Assembly: GCA_029547025.1 (NCBI GenBank)
Contig: JAKPQA010000090.1
Location: 1 to 64,000, forward strand
Reading direction: 5' to 3'
DNA length: 64,000 nt
Source of the DNA: Armatimonadota bacterium
GTDB lineage: Bacteria > Armatimonadota > Zipacnadia > UBA1398 > JAKPQA01
The position numbers and the translations under genes were made by a program. Each line of letters opens with the position of its first letter. Within the stretch, counting starts at the first letter, position 1. Positions 25,540 to 34,861 of this stretch are shown here, in pieces. The notes below the pieces were generated by a model. It saw nothing but the letters and a program-made list of their open reading frames with translations. It was not told where the DNA came from and searched no databases.

Positions 25540-26796
25540 ATGCGGTTCATCCACACAGCTGATCTGCACATTGATAGCCCGCTTCTGGGCCTTGAGCGCT
25601 ACGAGGGGGCGCCCGTCGAGCGCATGCGATCGGCGACGCGGCAGGCGTTTCGCAACGTCATTGAGTTGTGCCTCGACTCCCGTGCGCCCCTCCTGCTGCT
25701 CGCCGGGGACGTCTTCGACGAAGACTGGCGCGACTACAACACGGGGCTCTTCTTCATTGGCGAGCTGAACCGGTTGCGCGATGTGGGAACGCAGGTGCTG
25801 ATGGTACGGGGGAACCACGACGCGGCCAGCGAGGTGTCACGCCACCTGACGCTTCCACCTCATGCCCGTCTCCTGTCGGCCGAGGAGGCCGAGACCGTGG
25901 TGCTCGATGACCTCGGCGTGGCGGTCCATGGCGTGAGCTACTCCCGCCGCGAGGTGACCGAGAGCCTCGTTCCCCTGTTCCCCCCACCGGTCGACGGGCT
26001 GACCAACGTCGGTCTCCTCCACGCCAATGTGGGTGCCGCTTCGGGGCACGGCAACTACTCGCCGTGCCGGCTGGACGAACTCGCCGCACTGGGCTATGAC
26101 TACTGGGCGCTGGGCCATGTGCACGAGCGCCAGGTGTTGTCGGCTGAGCCATGCATTGCCTACTCCGGTGTGACCCAGGGCCGCCACGCCCGCGAGCCGG
26201 GGCCGAGAGGGTGTCTGCTGGTCCGCGCGTCTGATTCCGGCCTCGCCGTGGAGCCCTTCGACACCGACGTTGTGCGCTGGGCCGAGCTCACGGTGCGGCC
26301 TGGCGTGGAGGTCGGGTCCGTGGAGGGTCTCCTGGCGATGATCCGCGATCGGCTCGATCAGGAGGCCCGGGCGGCAGAGGGCCGCCTGCTGGCGGCGCGG
26401 GTGACCATCGAAGGCCCCTTCGAGGGTACGGCGGAGCTGTACGACGACGACCGGCGTCAGCAGTTGCTGGCCGAGATCCGTGCCATACCCGACCATCTCG
26501 GGATCGACGCCTGGATCGAGAAGGTGAACTTGCGGACCTCGCCTCTTGTCCCGCTGGACGAGCTCCGGCGCGGCGAGGGTGTGGTCGCTGAGCTGCTCCG
26601 GAGAACCGCGGCCCTGATGCGCGACGACGACGCCCTCCCAGGCATCCAAGAGGCCCTGAGGCCGCTCGTGGAACGCGCCGGGCCGCAGCTTCGCGAAGCC
26701 GGGCTGGACCTCACCGACCCTCGCGTACTCCGGGACCTCGTGGCCCAAGCCGAGGTCGCGTTGACCCTGCACCTTCAGGGGCATTTGTCGTCATGA
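25540..26796 (+). CDS. SbcD/YhaO-like metallophosphoesterase (DNA repair exonuclease)
   Basis: This 418-residue protein has the calcineurin-like nuclease motifs in order: DLHID (residues 8-12), LAGDVFDEDW, RGNHDAAS, LLHANVG and LGHVHE. This is the SbcD/Mre11-type nuclease of the YhaO group, which works with a YhaN/SbcC-like ATPase on DNA ends. The ATG at 25540 has GGAGGGG 8 bases upstream. Its last codon overlaps the next start as ATGA, so the two subunits are translationally coupled. Confidence 0.92.
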   Translation: MRFIHTADLHIDSPLLGLERYEGAPVERMRSATRQAFRNVIELCLDSRAPLLLLAGDVFDEDWRDYNTGLFFIGELNRLRDVGTQVLMVRGNHDAASEVSRHLTLPPHARLLSAEEAETVVLDDLGVAVHGVSYSRREVTESLVPLFPPPVDGLTNVGLLHANVGAASGHGNYSPCRLDELAALGYDYWALGHVHERQVLSAEPCIAYSGVTQGRHAREPGPRGCLLVRASDSGLAVEPFDTDVVRWAELTVRPGVEVGSVEGLLAMIRDRLDQEARAAEGRLLAARVTIEGPFEGTAELYDDDRRQQLLAEIRAIPDHLGIDAWIEKVNLRTSPLVPLDELRRGEGVVAELLRRTAALMRDDDALPGIQEALRPLVERAGPQLREAGLDLTDPRVLRDLVAQAEVALTLHLQGHLSS

Positions 26797-29700
26797 GGAT
26801 CCGGCGGCTGACCATCGGGCGCTTCGGGCACTTTGCTGATGCCGTGCTGCCTCTGGAAACCGGCCCGGAGCGGGGGCTGCGCGTCATATACGGACCCAAC
26901 GAGGCGGGGAAGACGACGGTGCTTCATGCTGTGCGTCACCTCCTGTTCGGGTTCCCCGTGCGTTCGCCGTACAACTTCCTCTACGACTATGGCTCCTTTG
27001 AGCTCACGGCCGAGCTCGAGTTCTCGAGCGGCGAGCGCGCCGAGGTGCGGCGGGTCAAGGGGCAAGGCCAGACTCTGTTCGCCCGCGTGACCGGGACGGG
27101 CGAAGAGGGCGACGAGCGGTGGCTAAGGCGCCGGCTCGGTGAACCCACGGAGGAGCTGTTCGCGAATGTCTTCGGGTTCTCGCTGGCCGAACTGGCGGAC
27201 GAGGAGCGGTCCCTCGGGACTGACGTTCGCGACGCCCTCTACGGCGGCAGTCTCGGGGCGGTGAACCTGGAGGGCATCCGCAAGCGGCTCGCTAGCGAGA
27301 TGGAAGCACTGATGAAGCCCAGCCCGACGGCGACGAGGCCACCGGTGAACGCCGCGCTCAGTCAGTACCGCAAGCTCACGGGCTCGTTGAGCGCGGCCAC
27401 TGTTCAGGCGCCGGCCTTTGAGCACCTCCAGGAGCAGTTGCGCACCGCCGAGAGCGCCGCCAGTGCCTGCCGCGAGCGGGTATCGGCCTTACGGCGGCGC
27501 CAGGCGCTCCTGGACCGCGCCGCGCGGGCGCTCCCCAGGCAGGCGCTCCGCCGGGCCCGGGCGGCGGAACTTGAGAGCCTGGTCGTTCCCCGCGGATTCG
27601 ACACGTCGTGTTCGGCGCGATTCGAGGAAGCCGTTGCCAGGGCCGCAGCACTGGAGCGGGAGCGCGAGCAGCTTGAGCAACAACGTCAGCGAGTGGCCCA
27701 GGAACTCTCCGGGGTCGAGGTGGATACCAGGCTCATGGGGCTCCAGGACCGCATCGTGGCGCTCTTTGGAGGCATGGATCGGGCCCGGGACGCCGAGCGC
27801 GATCTGCCGCTCCGCATCGACGAGCGCGCCGCGCTGGAGCGTCAGATCCAGGATGATCTGACTTCCCTTCGGCCCGGAACGGCTGCGAGCCAACTGAGCC
27901 GCTTCGCGCCGAAAACCCCGCTGCGCCTGCGTTTTGATGAACTGGTCAGGGAAGCCGAGCAGCTCGAGAAACAGCGCCGCGACCGAGCCGGCCGGGCGGC
28001 CGAGTTGCGCGAGCGGATCCGGCTGGCCGATCAGCGCCTGGCCGAACTGGGCCCGGCAGAGGATCTGACAGCCATCGAGGCCCTATTCGAGGAACAGGCA
28101 GAGGATGAAGGCCACCGCCAGGCACTCGAGCAGGGACGCACGTTGCTCAAGCGGCTCGACACCCGGCTGGCGGCGGCGCGGCGCAGACTCGATCCGCCGT
28201 GCTCGCAGCTTGAGACGGCCCACAACCTACTTGTGCCACGCGTTGAGCAGGTCGAGGCAATGGAGCGTGAGTGGGCGGGCATCGACCGGGAGCTCAGCCA
28301 GGCTCAGGACCGCCGGGCCGAAGCCCTGGCGCGCCTGCGAGAGGCCGAGGCCGATCTGCGCGAAGTCGACCAGAAGCACCTACCCACGCCCGAGGGCCTG
28401 ACGGAGGCTCGGGCACACAGGGAACGGGGATGGCAACTCATCCGGCGCGCGTGGCTGGCGGGGGAGGATGTGACCGAGGATGCGGCGGCGTACGCCGACG
28501 ACAGCGACCTGGCCACGGCCTACGAAGCGGCCGTCGCGGCGGCAGATGGTTGCGCCGACGAGCTGCGCAAGCATGCCAACGAGGTCGCTGAGCGCGCACG
28601 CATCGCCCTGGAGCTCGAGCGACGGAAAGAGGCCGCCCGCGCCGCCGACCAGGCCATCCTCGAGGCACAAGAGCGCCGCGAGAAGTGGACGGCCCGGTGG
28701 CGCGCCATGTGGGAGCGTTGCCCCTTCGAGCCGGACAGCCCCACGGTGATGAGAGCCTGGCTCAAGGACCACGCCGCCCTGGTCGAGTTGATGAATGATC
28801 GCGAGGGGCAAGCCCTCGAAGTGGACCGCCACGCCCGGGCCGTGGCCGCGTACGAGGCCCAGGTCCGCCATGCGCTGGACGACGCCGAGGCTCCTCTGGC
28901 CGATCTGCTGCAGCGCGCGCGCCGCCGTCTTGCCGAGCATCGCGAACGCGAAAGCCGCCGGGCAGCCGAGTCTGAGAGGCGCGAGAGCGATGCAGTGGCT
29001 CTCCAGGCCGTCGAGCGCGACCTGGCCCTGCTGGACGAGGAGTCCAGGAAGTGGAACACCCGTTGGTCGGCGGTCACGGACGAGCTCAGCCTTCCGGTCG
29101 GCATCGCGCCTGCCGATGCCGCGAGTACCATCCGCGGCCTGGACGGCACCCGGCAACATGCCGACAGAGTTCGTGAGCTCACCCAGCGCATCGACCAAAT
29201 GGAATCGGCGCTACGGGAGTTCGCAGACGAGGCGGCCGACCTGGCGCGCGCGGCGATGCCGGAAGCAGAGGGCGCTCGGCCTCAGGAGATCGCGGAGCAG
29301 TTGCATGCGGCCCTGCTGCGCACCCTCCAGGCGGCGGAGAAGCGCACACAGCTTCAGGCGAGGCAGGATGATCAGGAGGCGGCCCTGGCCGCCAAGTCCC
29401 TCGAGATCCAGCAGTGGCAGCGCGCCGCTTCAGAGCTCCTGGCCCTCGCCGAGGCGCAAGATGAGGCGGCGTTCCGAGAGGTCGCGGCTCGCGCGGCCCG
29501 GGCCGAGGAGCTCCGGCACGAGATCGACAGGCTCGATCGCGAGCTACGAGAGATTCGCGCCGAGGGTTCCGAGGATGACCTGGACGCACTTCTCGCCCAG
29601 TGTGATCTTGCCGCCATCGTCGATGAGCGGCAGCGCGTCGAAAACGAGCTTGAGGCAGCCGAGGCGGCCGGGGAGAAGGCCAACCAGGAGGTGGGTCAGG

Positions 29701-30287
29701 CCCGGTCCGCCCTCGAACGAATCGATGGCGGAACGGGAGCGGCCGCCATCCGAGAGGACATCCAGGCAACCCTGGCCGAGCTGCGGAGCCATGCGGAGCG
29801 CTACGCCGTGCTCGCCGTGGCCCGGAAACTGCTGGATGATGAGGTCACCCGCTTCGCGGTCCAGCACCAACCCGAACTGCTGACCCGGGCCGGGGCAGTC
29901 TTTGCCCACATGACCGGAGGGCGGTACTCGGGCCTCTCGCGCCTCCTGGACGAGCGAGGTACGATCATGGCCATCCGGCCCGGTGGCGATCAGCTCGCGC
30001 CGTGGCAGCTCAGCACCGGTGCCGCCCAGCAGCTGTACCTCGCGCTGCGTCTCGCATACGTCCAGCACTACTGCGCCCGCTCGGAACCCCTGCCACTCAT
30101 CATGGATGATGTGCTCGTCAACTTCGACGATGCTCGGGCTCGGGCAACTCTTCACACGCTGGCCGAGCTGAGCCCCGAGATCCAGGTCTTGTTCTTCACA
30201 TGCCATCCCCACCTGGTAGAGTTGGCTCGCAGTGTGGTGCCCGGCCTCACGCCGATCGAGATCCCGGCGCCGGTTGGTGGGCAGTGA
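26793..30287 (+). CDS. SMC-like AAA+ ATPase, YhaN/SbcC-like
   Basis: This 1164-residue protein has an N-terminal half-ATPase with Walker A GPNEAGKTT near residue 34, long coiled coils from about 200 to 1010 rich in Ala, Glu and Arg, and a C-terminal half with signature-like STGAAQQLYLALRLAY and Walker B PLIMDDVLVNFDD. This is the YhaN/Rad50-like partner of the upstream nuclease; together they would process broken or hairpin DNA ends. No zinc-hook CxxC is visible in the middle of the coil, which fits YhaN rather than Rad50/SbcC. The stop is 5 bases from that of the convergent metallophosphoesterase gene. Confidence 0.92.
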   Translation: MRIRRLTIGRFGHFADAVLPLETGPERGLRVIYGPNEAGKTTVLHAVRHLLFGFPVRSPYNFLYDYGSFELTAELEFSSGERAEVRRVKGQGQTLFARVTGTGEEGDERWLRRRLGEPTEELFANVFGFSLAELADEERSLGTDVRDALYGGSLGAVNLEGIRKRLASEMEALMKPSPTATRPPVNAALSQYRKLTGSLSAATVQAPAFEHLQEQLRTAESAASACRERVSALRRRQALLDRAARALPRQALRRARAAELESLVVPRGFDTSCSARFEEAVARAAALEREREQLEQQRQRVAQELSGVEVDTRLMGLQDRIVALFGGMDRARDAERDLPLRIDERAALERQIQDDLTSLRPGTAASQLSRFAPKTPLRLRFDELVREAEQLEKQRRDRAGRAAELRERIRLADQRLAELGPAEDLTAIEALFEEQAEDEGHRQALEQGRTLLKRLDTRLAAARRRLDPPCSQLETAHNLLVPRVEQVEAMEREWAGIDRELSQAQDRRAEALARLREAEADLREVDQKHLPTPEGLTEARAHRERGWQLIRRAWLAGEDVTEDAAAYADDSDLATAYEAAVAAADGCADELRKHANEVAERARIALELERRKEAARAADQAILEAQERREKWTARWRAMWERCPFEPDSPTVMRAWLKDHAALVELMNDREGQALEVDRHARAVAAYEAQVRHALDDAEAPLADLLQRARRRLAEHRERESRRAAESERRESDAVALQAVERDLALLDEESRKWNTRWSAVTDELSLPVGIAPADAASTIRGLDGTRQHADRVRELTQRIDQMESALREFADEAADLARAAMPEAEGARPQEIAEQLHAALLRTLQAAEKRTQLQARQDDQEAALAAKSLEIQQWQRAASELLALAEAQDEAAFREVAARAARAEELRHEIDRLDRELREIRAEGSEDDLDALLAQCDLAAIVDERQRVENELEAAEAAGEKANQEVGQARSALERIDGGTGAAAIREDIQATLAELRSHAERYAVLAVARKLLDDEVTRFAVQHQPELLTRAGAVFAHMTGGRYSGLSRLLDERGTIMAIRPGGDQLAPWQLSTGAAQQLYLALRLAYVQHYCARSEPLPLIMDDVLVNFDDARARATLHTLAELSPEIQVLFFTCHPHLVELARSVVPGLTPIEIPAPVGGQ

Positions 30288-30292
30288 CGCGC

Positions 30293-31414
30293 TCACACGA
30301 GGCTCAGAAGGTCTCGCTCCGTGGGCCTCTGGATGGCCGTGCTGCCGCCCAAACGCTTCCGGGCCAGCCATTCCACCGCTCCGTGCCTCATACACACGAG
30401 GTGAGCATAGAGGCTGCTGTAGCCCTGTGCCGTTGTGTAGGCGTCGTCATTGCTGTAGAACAACGCCGTCAGCGATACGAGATTCAGCGCCCCAGCCGTC
30501 CGCCAGGCGTTGAGATGCACGTGGCCCCCGATCACCCACTGCGCGGTAGGGTGCTGCTGTAGAAGCGCAATGATGTCCTCGCCATTGTGCTGGATGAACC
30601 CGGCGCGATAGTCGCTGGGCGGGTACCCCACGCGCTTGAGGTTGCGGTGGATGTACACAAGTCCAGCCGTGTCCCCCAGTGCCGCAAGTTGCGCCCGAAA
30701 CCACTCGAACTGAGGCCCTTCGGTATGGATCTCCTCCGAGTCGAGCACGATGTGGCGAGCTCCCAGGCCATCGAAGGCGTAGCAGAAGCCCATCGTGCCC
30801 ATCCGGGCTCCTTCGTAGCAGGCCAATCCGGACACCGCGTGGAGGAAGGCCTCGCGGTGCCACTCGTGATTCCCCCTCGTGATATGGACCGGCACGTCAA
30901 GTGACGCGAGGATGGACAGAGCCTGCTCGATCTCGTCGGGCTGGCCGTGGTCACTGAGGTCACCGGTGAAGACCACGAAGGCCGGGGCGGGTGAGAGCTG
31001 CCGGATCTCGCGAATTGCCCGCTCGGCTCGCGGCGTAGGCGACACCTCAGCCACAAGGAACTCGAGGCCCGAGTCGCCGAAGGGGGGATACCGCGATTCG
31101 CTGCCTCCCCCAATGTGCATGTCAGAGATGTGCACGAAGTAGTCGGCGTCGGCAGGCAGGTTCCTCGCGAGGAACTGGTTGACCTCAGCCACGCTCTCCG
31201 CTTCGGAAGAGACGTGCGCCGACCGGCGTGATTCCTTGGGGTCGTTGCGCGTCTCGTAAGCGCCCGGAGCCGGGGCCTCGAGGGCAACGTATGCCGCGGC
31301 GTCGCTCGGGGAGGCGTGTGTGGCCGGAGCGCAGCCAGCCACCCAGGGCGGCACGCACAGCGCGGCGGGGGCCAGCGCGGCACTCCTCAGGAACCTCCGT
31401 CGGCTGAGGCCCAC
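30293..31414 (-). CDS. Tat-exported metallophosphoesterase
   Basis: This 373-residue protein begins VGLSRRRFLRSAALAPAAL, a twin-arginine signal that ends near a cysteine (VAGCAPATH), so it may be a lipoprotein. The calcineurin-like motifs follow: HISDMHIGGG, FTGDLSDHG, RGNHEWH, VYIHRN and IGGHVH. It should hydrolyse phosphate esters or diesters outside the cytoplasm; the substrate is unknown. The GTG start at 31414 has GAGGGGG 9 bases upstream; the frame extends further upstream without a usable start. It is the last gene of the exopolysaccharide operon, 56 bases after a DegT aminotransferase gene, and might trim phosphorylated glycans or carrier lipid, which is only inference. Confidence 0.85.
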   Translation of the reverse strand: MGLSRRRFLRSAALAPAALCVPPWVAGCAPATHASPSDAAAYVALEAPAPGAYETRNDPKESRRSAHVSSEAESVAEVNQFLARNLPADADYFVHISDMHIGGGSESRYPPFGDSGLEFLVAEVSPTPRAERAIREIRQLSPAPAFVVFTGDLSDHGQPDEIEQALSILASLDVPVHITRGNHEWHREAFLHAVSGLACYEGARMGTMGFCYAFDGLGARHIVLDSEEIHTEGPQFEWFRAQLAALGDTAGLVYIHRNLKRVGYPPSDYRAGFIQHNGEDIIALLQQHPTAQWVIGGHVHLNAWRTAGALNLVSLTALFYSNDDAYTTAQGYSSLYAHLVCMRHGAVEWLARKRLGGSTAIQRPTERDLLSLV

Positions 31415-31470
31415 TGTCCGCCACCCCCTCTGCCCAATGCCGTGCCCACCGATGTGTGTGAAGTCCCGGC

Positions 31471-32565
31471 CTACGGAACGAAGGACCGGACCGCGTCGAT
31501 CACCGTCGCGATGCCCTCGGTCGAGACCATGGGGTGTACCGGAAGCGCCAGTACAGTCTGGGTGAGCTGGCGAGCGACCGGAAGGTCCACCGTGGCGAAG
31601 CCATCCGCCGCGTAGAAGGGCTGATCCGGGATCACCTTCGGATAGTGGATGGCCGTCGATACGCCGCAATTCGCCAGGTGCTCCTGGAGCGCGGGCCGGT
31701 GATCGGTCTGCACCACATACTGGTGGAACACGTGGACGCAGCCATCACGCTCGGCGGGCACGCGCAGCCACGGGATGCCGCGCAGTCCCTCGGTGAGCGT
31801 CGCCGCATTGCGGCGCCGATGGTCGTTGAGTGCCGGAAGCTTCTCGAGTTGGCACAGCCCGATGGCGGCGGCAATGCTGGTCATCCGGTAGTTGAACCCC
31901 AACGTCTCGTGCTGATACCTCACGCGAGCGCCCTGATCGACGATGATGCGGCAGCGGTCGAGGAGTTCATCGTTGCGGCCGGTGATCATCCCGCCTTCGC
32001 CCGTCGTCATGTTCTTGGTCGCATAGAAACTGAACACGGCCAGATCGCCGACACTGCCCACCGGCACGCCGTTCTCCGAAGCCCCATGGGCCTGCGCGCA
32101 GTCCTCAATGACGAGCACTCCTCGAGCGTGGGCGACCTCCACCATCTGGTGGATCTCACACGGCTGACCGTAGAGGTGCACGGGAATCACCGCACGGATA
32201 CTGGGATCCGCGTCCAGCGCGGCCTCGACGCCCTCTGCCGTGATCATGGCGGTCTCGGGGTCCACGTCGATGAACACCGGCTCAAGCCCCCAGGCCATGA
32301 TGCAGTTGGCCGTGGCGATGAATGAGAATGGCGTGGTAAGCACCTTGGCGCCCCGCGGCAGCCCCAGCGACTGCACGGCAACCAAGAGACCCGACGTGCC
32401 GGATGAACACGCAACCGCCGCATCGCCAGGCAAGCCGCAGAAACGAGCGAATGCCGCCTCGAATGCCCGGACCTTAGGGCCCGCCGCGAGCATCCCCGAG
32501 GCCATGACCTCGGCGACGGCTCGCTCCTCTTCAGGCCCCAGGCAGGGCCGCGCAATCGGGATCAT
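31471..32565 (-). CDS. DegT/DnrJ/EryC1/StrS aminotransferase (nucleotide-sugar)
   Basis: This 364-residue PLP enzyme starts MIPIARPCLGPEEERAV and shows the sugar-aminotransferase pattern: SSGTSGLLVAVQSLG, VFIDVDPETAMIT, VIEDCAQAHGA and the Schiff-base lysine in SFYATKNMTTGEGGM. Such enzymes transfer an amino group from glutamate to a keto-sugar nucleotide, giving amino sugars for surface glycans. The ATG at 32565 has GGAGG 10 bases upstream. It is one of two DegT proteins in the operon; this one is the closer to the classical type. Confidence 0.92.
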   Translation of the reverse strand: MIPIARPCLGPEEERAVAEVMASGMLAAGPKVRAFEAAFARFCGLPGDAAVACSSGTSGLLVAVQSLGLPRGAKVLTTPFSFIATANCIMAWGLEPVFIDVDPETAMITAEGVEAALDADPSIRAVIPVHLYGQPCEIHQMVEVAHARGVLVIEDCAQAHGASENGVPVGSVGDLAVFSFYATKNMTTGEGGMITGRNDELLDRCRIIVDQGARVRYQHETLGFNYRMTSIAAAIGLCQLEKLPALNDHRRRNAATLTEGLRGIPWLRVPAERDGCVHVFHQYVVQTDHRPALQEHLANCGVSTAIHYPKVIPDQPFYAADGFATVDLPVARQLTQTVLALPVHPMVSTEGIATVIDAVRSFVP

Positions 32566-32613
32566 GCAGGCAAGTCCTCCAGAGTCTTCGTGACGAGGGA
32601 GCACTCCGGGCGC

Positions 32614-34221
32614 CTAGAACCACCACTGGGCTCCGGCGGTGAGAGTGGTCGTCGATCGGCGCTGTCCGCCGATATGATCCTCGTTGTCTACTAAGCGCCG
32701 GGTCAGACCAAGGCGCAAGGCCGTGTCGTGCCCCATCTGGCGCGTCCATCGGCACCCCAACAACCACTCCGCCTCCACGTTGGGCCGACTGAGGCCCCGG
32801 CTGGTGGCCTCGAAAAAGGCCTTGGCGGCCCACTTGCCCCCGCTCAGGTAGTCCGCCTCGAGATACCAGCCTCGGGCATCGGGCCCGATCCGGTGTTGCA
32901 GGGGGCGATCGCCGAACATGAAGTCCAGGGAGCTGTACCGGCTCGAGATCCCCATCAGGCGTGATGAGAACGCGTACTCACATCGCGCCCTGAGCCGGTG
33001 ACTACCCAACAGGTCCGGAAGATAGGCTCCGATCAGGTAGCCGCCCTGGTTCTCGTTACTGCCCGGCGCCCCCTGGAACAGGTTCAGCCGCTGAAACAGC
33101 GGGATGCCCGCCAGCCAGTTCTTGACCCCCATGTCGGCCAGGAGGCCGTTGAAGTCTAGCTCGTCCAGCGCTCCCTCAGCGTACAGCTCAATCGACGGGG
33201 ACGCCCGCCAGTATAGCTCCCCATGCATCATGATGTTATCGGTTTCCTGGTACAGCCCGGTCTGGCCCCCAAGGCGTTCTCTCACACCCTGGACCGTCTC
33301 CATGGGGAGCACATAGTACCATCCTGATGGCCAGATCGTCGTCTTTGCTGATTCGGTGAACGCAGCCTCAATCTCGGGCGAAACGCGCTTTTCGATGCGC
33401 CGCACTGCCAGGTACGTGCGCTGGCCATTCTCGAACATCGACGCCAGGCTCGCGTCCACAACGAACCGAGTCCCCGCAATCCGGAATCGATCGCGAAAGC
33501 GCGCTCGATCCAGCGGGTCGGCCAGACCCCCGTAGGTGAACCCGCCCCGCACACCCGGGCCCATCCGAAAAGTGTCCCGGCCCACGTCGGCCTGGAACTC
33601 CGGGCGCCTCCAGGACATGGTCGCCCGTGTCAGCGGCGGCCGGCCGGGGCGGTCCTGGCGCGGTTCGGCCGGCCGATAGCCCAGCTCCACAATGGCGATG
33701 TGCGTGGGTGAGTTCGGGAACGCCGCGAGCCCTGCCTGGGCCCTTCCATACACCGGGGAACCCTCGTCCGATGCGGCCACGCCGGTCTCGGCCTGGCCAA
33801 ACAGCTGGGCCCCCTCGGTCCAGCCGTCGCGCAGGCGAGCCAACGCCTCGGCCACCGGCCTGCCCATCGACTCGAGTTCCCAGCAGAACTCGCCGGCGAG
33901 TGCCGCCAGCCACCGCCGAATCTGCGATTCCTCAAGAGCGCCCGCCCGCGACGCAGCCTCATAGGCCCTCCAGACCATATCGGCCATCTCGCGGGCCGAG
34001 AAGGTGTAGTCGCCGGTGAACCAGACGGGCGACAGCCCCTCGACGGGGATGCTCCGGAGGAGGCAGCGCATGGCGGAGTAGGTCCAGTCGTCCGACGGCA
34101 CCGCTCGGTGCGTGCACTGGGGCTGATCGTCTGCCCTCCCCCCCACTGCACACAGGACCAGCGCCGCCGAGAGCGCACCCACCGGCACTCGGGCCGGGCA
34201 TCGGGATGGCAGCCAGGACAT
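32614..34221 (-). CDS. Wzi-like outer-membrane capsule-assembly protein
   Basis: This 535-residue protein has a signal peptide (ending about GGRADD, residue 33), an N-terminal helical segment (DDWTYSAMRCLLRSIP and FSAREMADMVWRAYE) that resembles an SLH-like or periplasmic anchor, and then a long series of amphipathic beta strands with aromatic girdles (RGWYLEADYLSGGKW, EWLLGCRWTRQM). It ends in an aromatic Trp-Trp-Phe, the outer-membrane barrel insertion signal. Wzi proteins retain capsule at the cell surface. The ATG at 34221 is chosen over a TTG two codons upstream. It confirms a diderm envelope. It follows the lipoprotein gene by 13 bases. Confidence 0.78.
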   Translation of the reverse strand: MSWLPSRCPARVPVGALSAALVLCAVGGRADDQPQCTHRAVPSDDWTYSAMRCLLRSIPVEGLSPVWFTGDYTFSAREMADMVWRAYEAASRAGALEESQIRRWLAALAGEFCWELESMGRPVAEALARLRDGWTEGAQLFGQAETGVAASDEGSPVYGRAQAGLAAFPNSPTHIAIVELGYRPAEPRQDRPGRPPLTRATMSWRRPEFQADVGRDTFRMGPGVRGGFTYGGLADPLDRARFRDRFRIAGTRFVVDASLASMFENGQRTYLAVRRIEKRVSPEIEAAFTESAKTTIWPSGWYYVLPMETVQGVRERLGGQTGLYQETDNIMMHGELYWRASPSIELYAEGALDELDFNGLLADMGVKNWLAGIPLFQRLNLFQGAPGSNENQGGYLIGAYLPDLLGSHRLRARCEYAFSSRLMGISSRYSSLDFMFGDRPLQHRIGPDARGWYLEADYLSGGKWAAKAFFEATSRGLSRPNVEAEWLLGCRWTRQMGHDTALRLGLTRRLVDNEDHIGGQRRSTTTLTAGAQWWF

Positions 34222-34234
34222 GGCCAAGGAACCC

Positions 34235-34861
34235 TCAGTCTCCGTACACTTCCAAGGTTGGCCGCGCGAAGCCGGTCAGCGCGATCCAGTCGAGCGCAAG
34301 CGGATCGGCACTCGACCCGGCGGCCGGCACCCACTGCAGCCACAGGCAGAAGGCAAACTCGGGGTACTGCGTCGGTGCCCCCCCAAAGGCCGACTGGCGA
34401 AGCGCCCGCCGCGCGTACTCTTCACCGGTCACCCCGCGGTCATCGATGGTGCCGGCCACCGCGAACAGGTTCGCGTCGGGAATGGCTTCGCCCGCCTGCA
34501 AGGCCAGGCGCACCACATCCGGCCCTCGGCTGCCGCCGCTCGAGACCGCGATGCGGAGCAACCCCCTCGCCGGCGCGCGACCCGACGCCCGCACCTCCAG
34601 GCTCTCGAAGGTCCGCAGGCCAATGAGCGGCAACCCGTCGGCCGTCATCACGTCCCTGGAGTCCCACGCGAGTTGCGCGAACTGGGGATAGGCGACGGCC
34701 TCAACGGCCTGCCTCTGGATGAGCAGCGCCGAGCTCTGCCCCGCAGAGGTCACCCCGCAGCCCGCCAGAGCAACACCCATCGATAACGCAGAGGCAGCCA
34801 GGCAAAGCCTGGCGATCCGCGGACCCTGCCGCGGCGTGGGACTCCGGCGGTAGGCGTTCAG
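34235..34861 (-). CDS. Lipoprotein of unknown function, probable CTG start
   Basis: The protein of about 208 residues has a lipobox MGVALAGC near residue 34 after a basic N-terminus. The mature part is beta-rich (RTFESLEVRASG, GPDVVRLALQ, DWIALTGFARPTLEVYGD) and not recognised. No ATG, GTG or TTG lies in frame in a sensible place. A CTG at 34861 has GGAG 5 bases upstream and overlaps the stop of the SDR gene as CTGA, the same geometry as the ATGA and GTGA overlaps elsewhere in the window, so I take it as the start. Located next to the Wzi-like gene, it may serve polysaccharide assembly at the outer membrane. Confidence 0.7.
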   Translation of the reverse strand: MNAYRRSPTPRQGPRIARLCLAASALSMGVALAGCGVTSAGQSSALLIQRQAVEAVAYPQFAQLAWDSRDVMTADGLPLIGLRTFESLEVRASGRAPARGLLRIAVSSGGSRGPDVVRLALQAGEAIPDANLFAVAGTIDDRGVTGEEYARRALRQSAFGGAPTQYPEFAFCLWLQWVPAAGSSADPLALDWIALTGFARPTLEVYGD

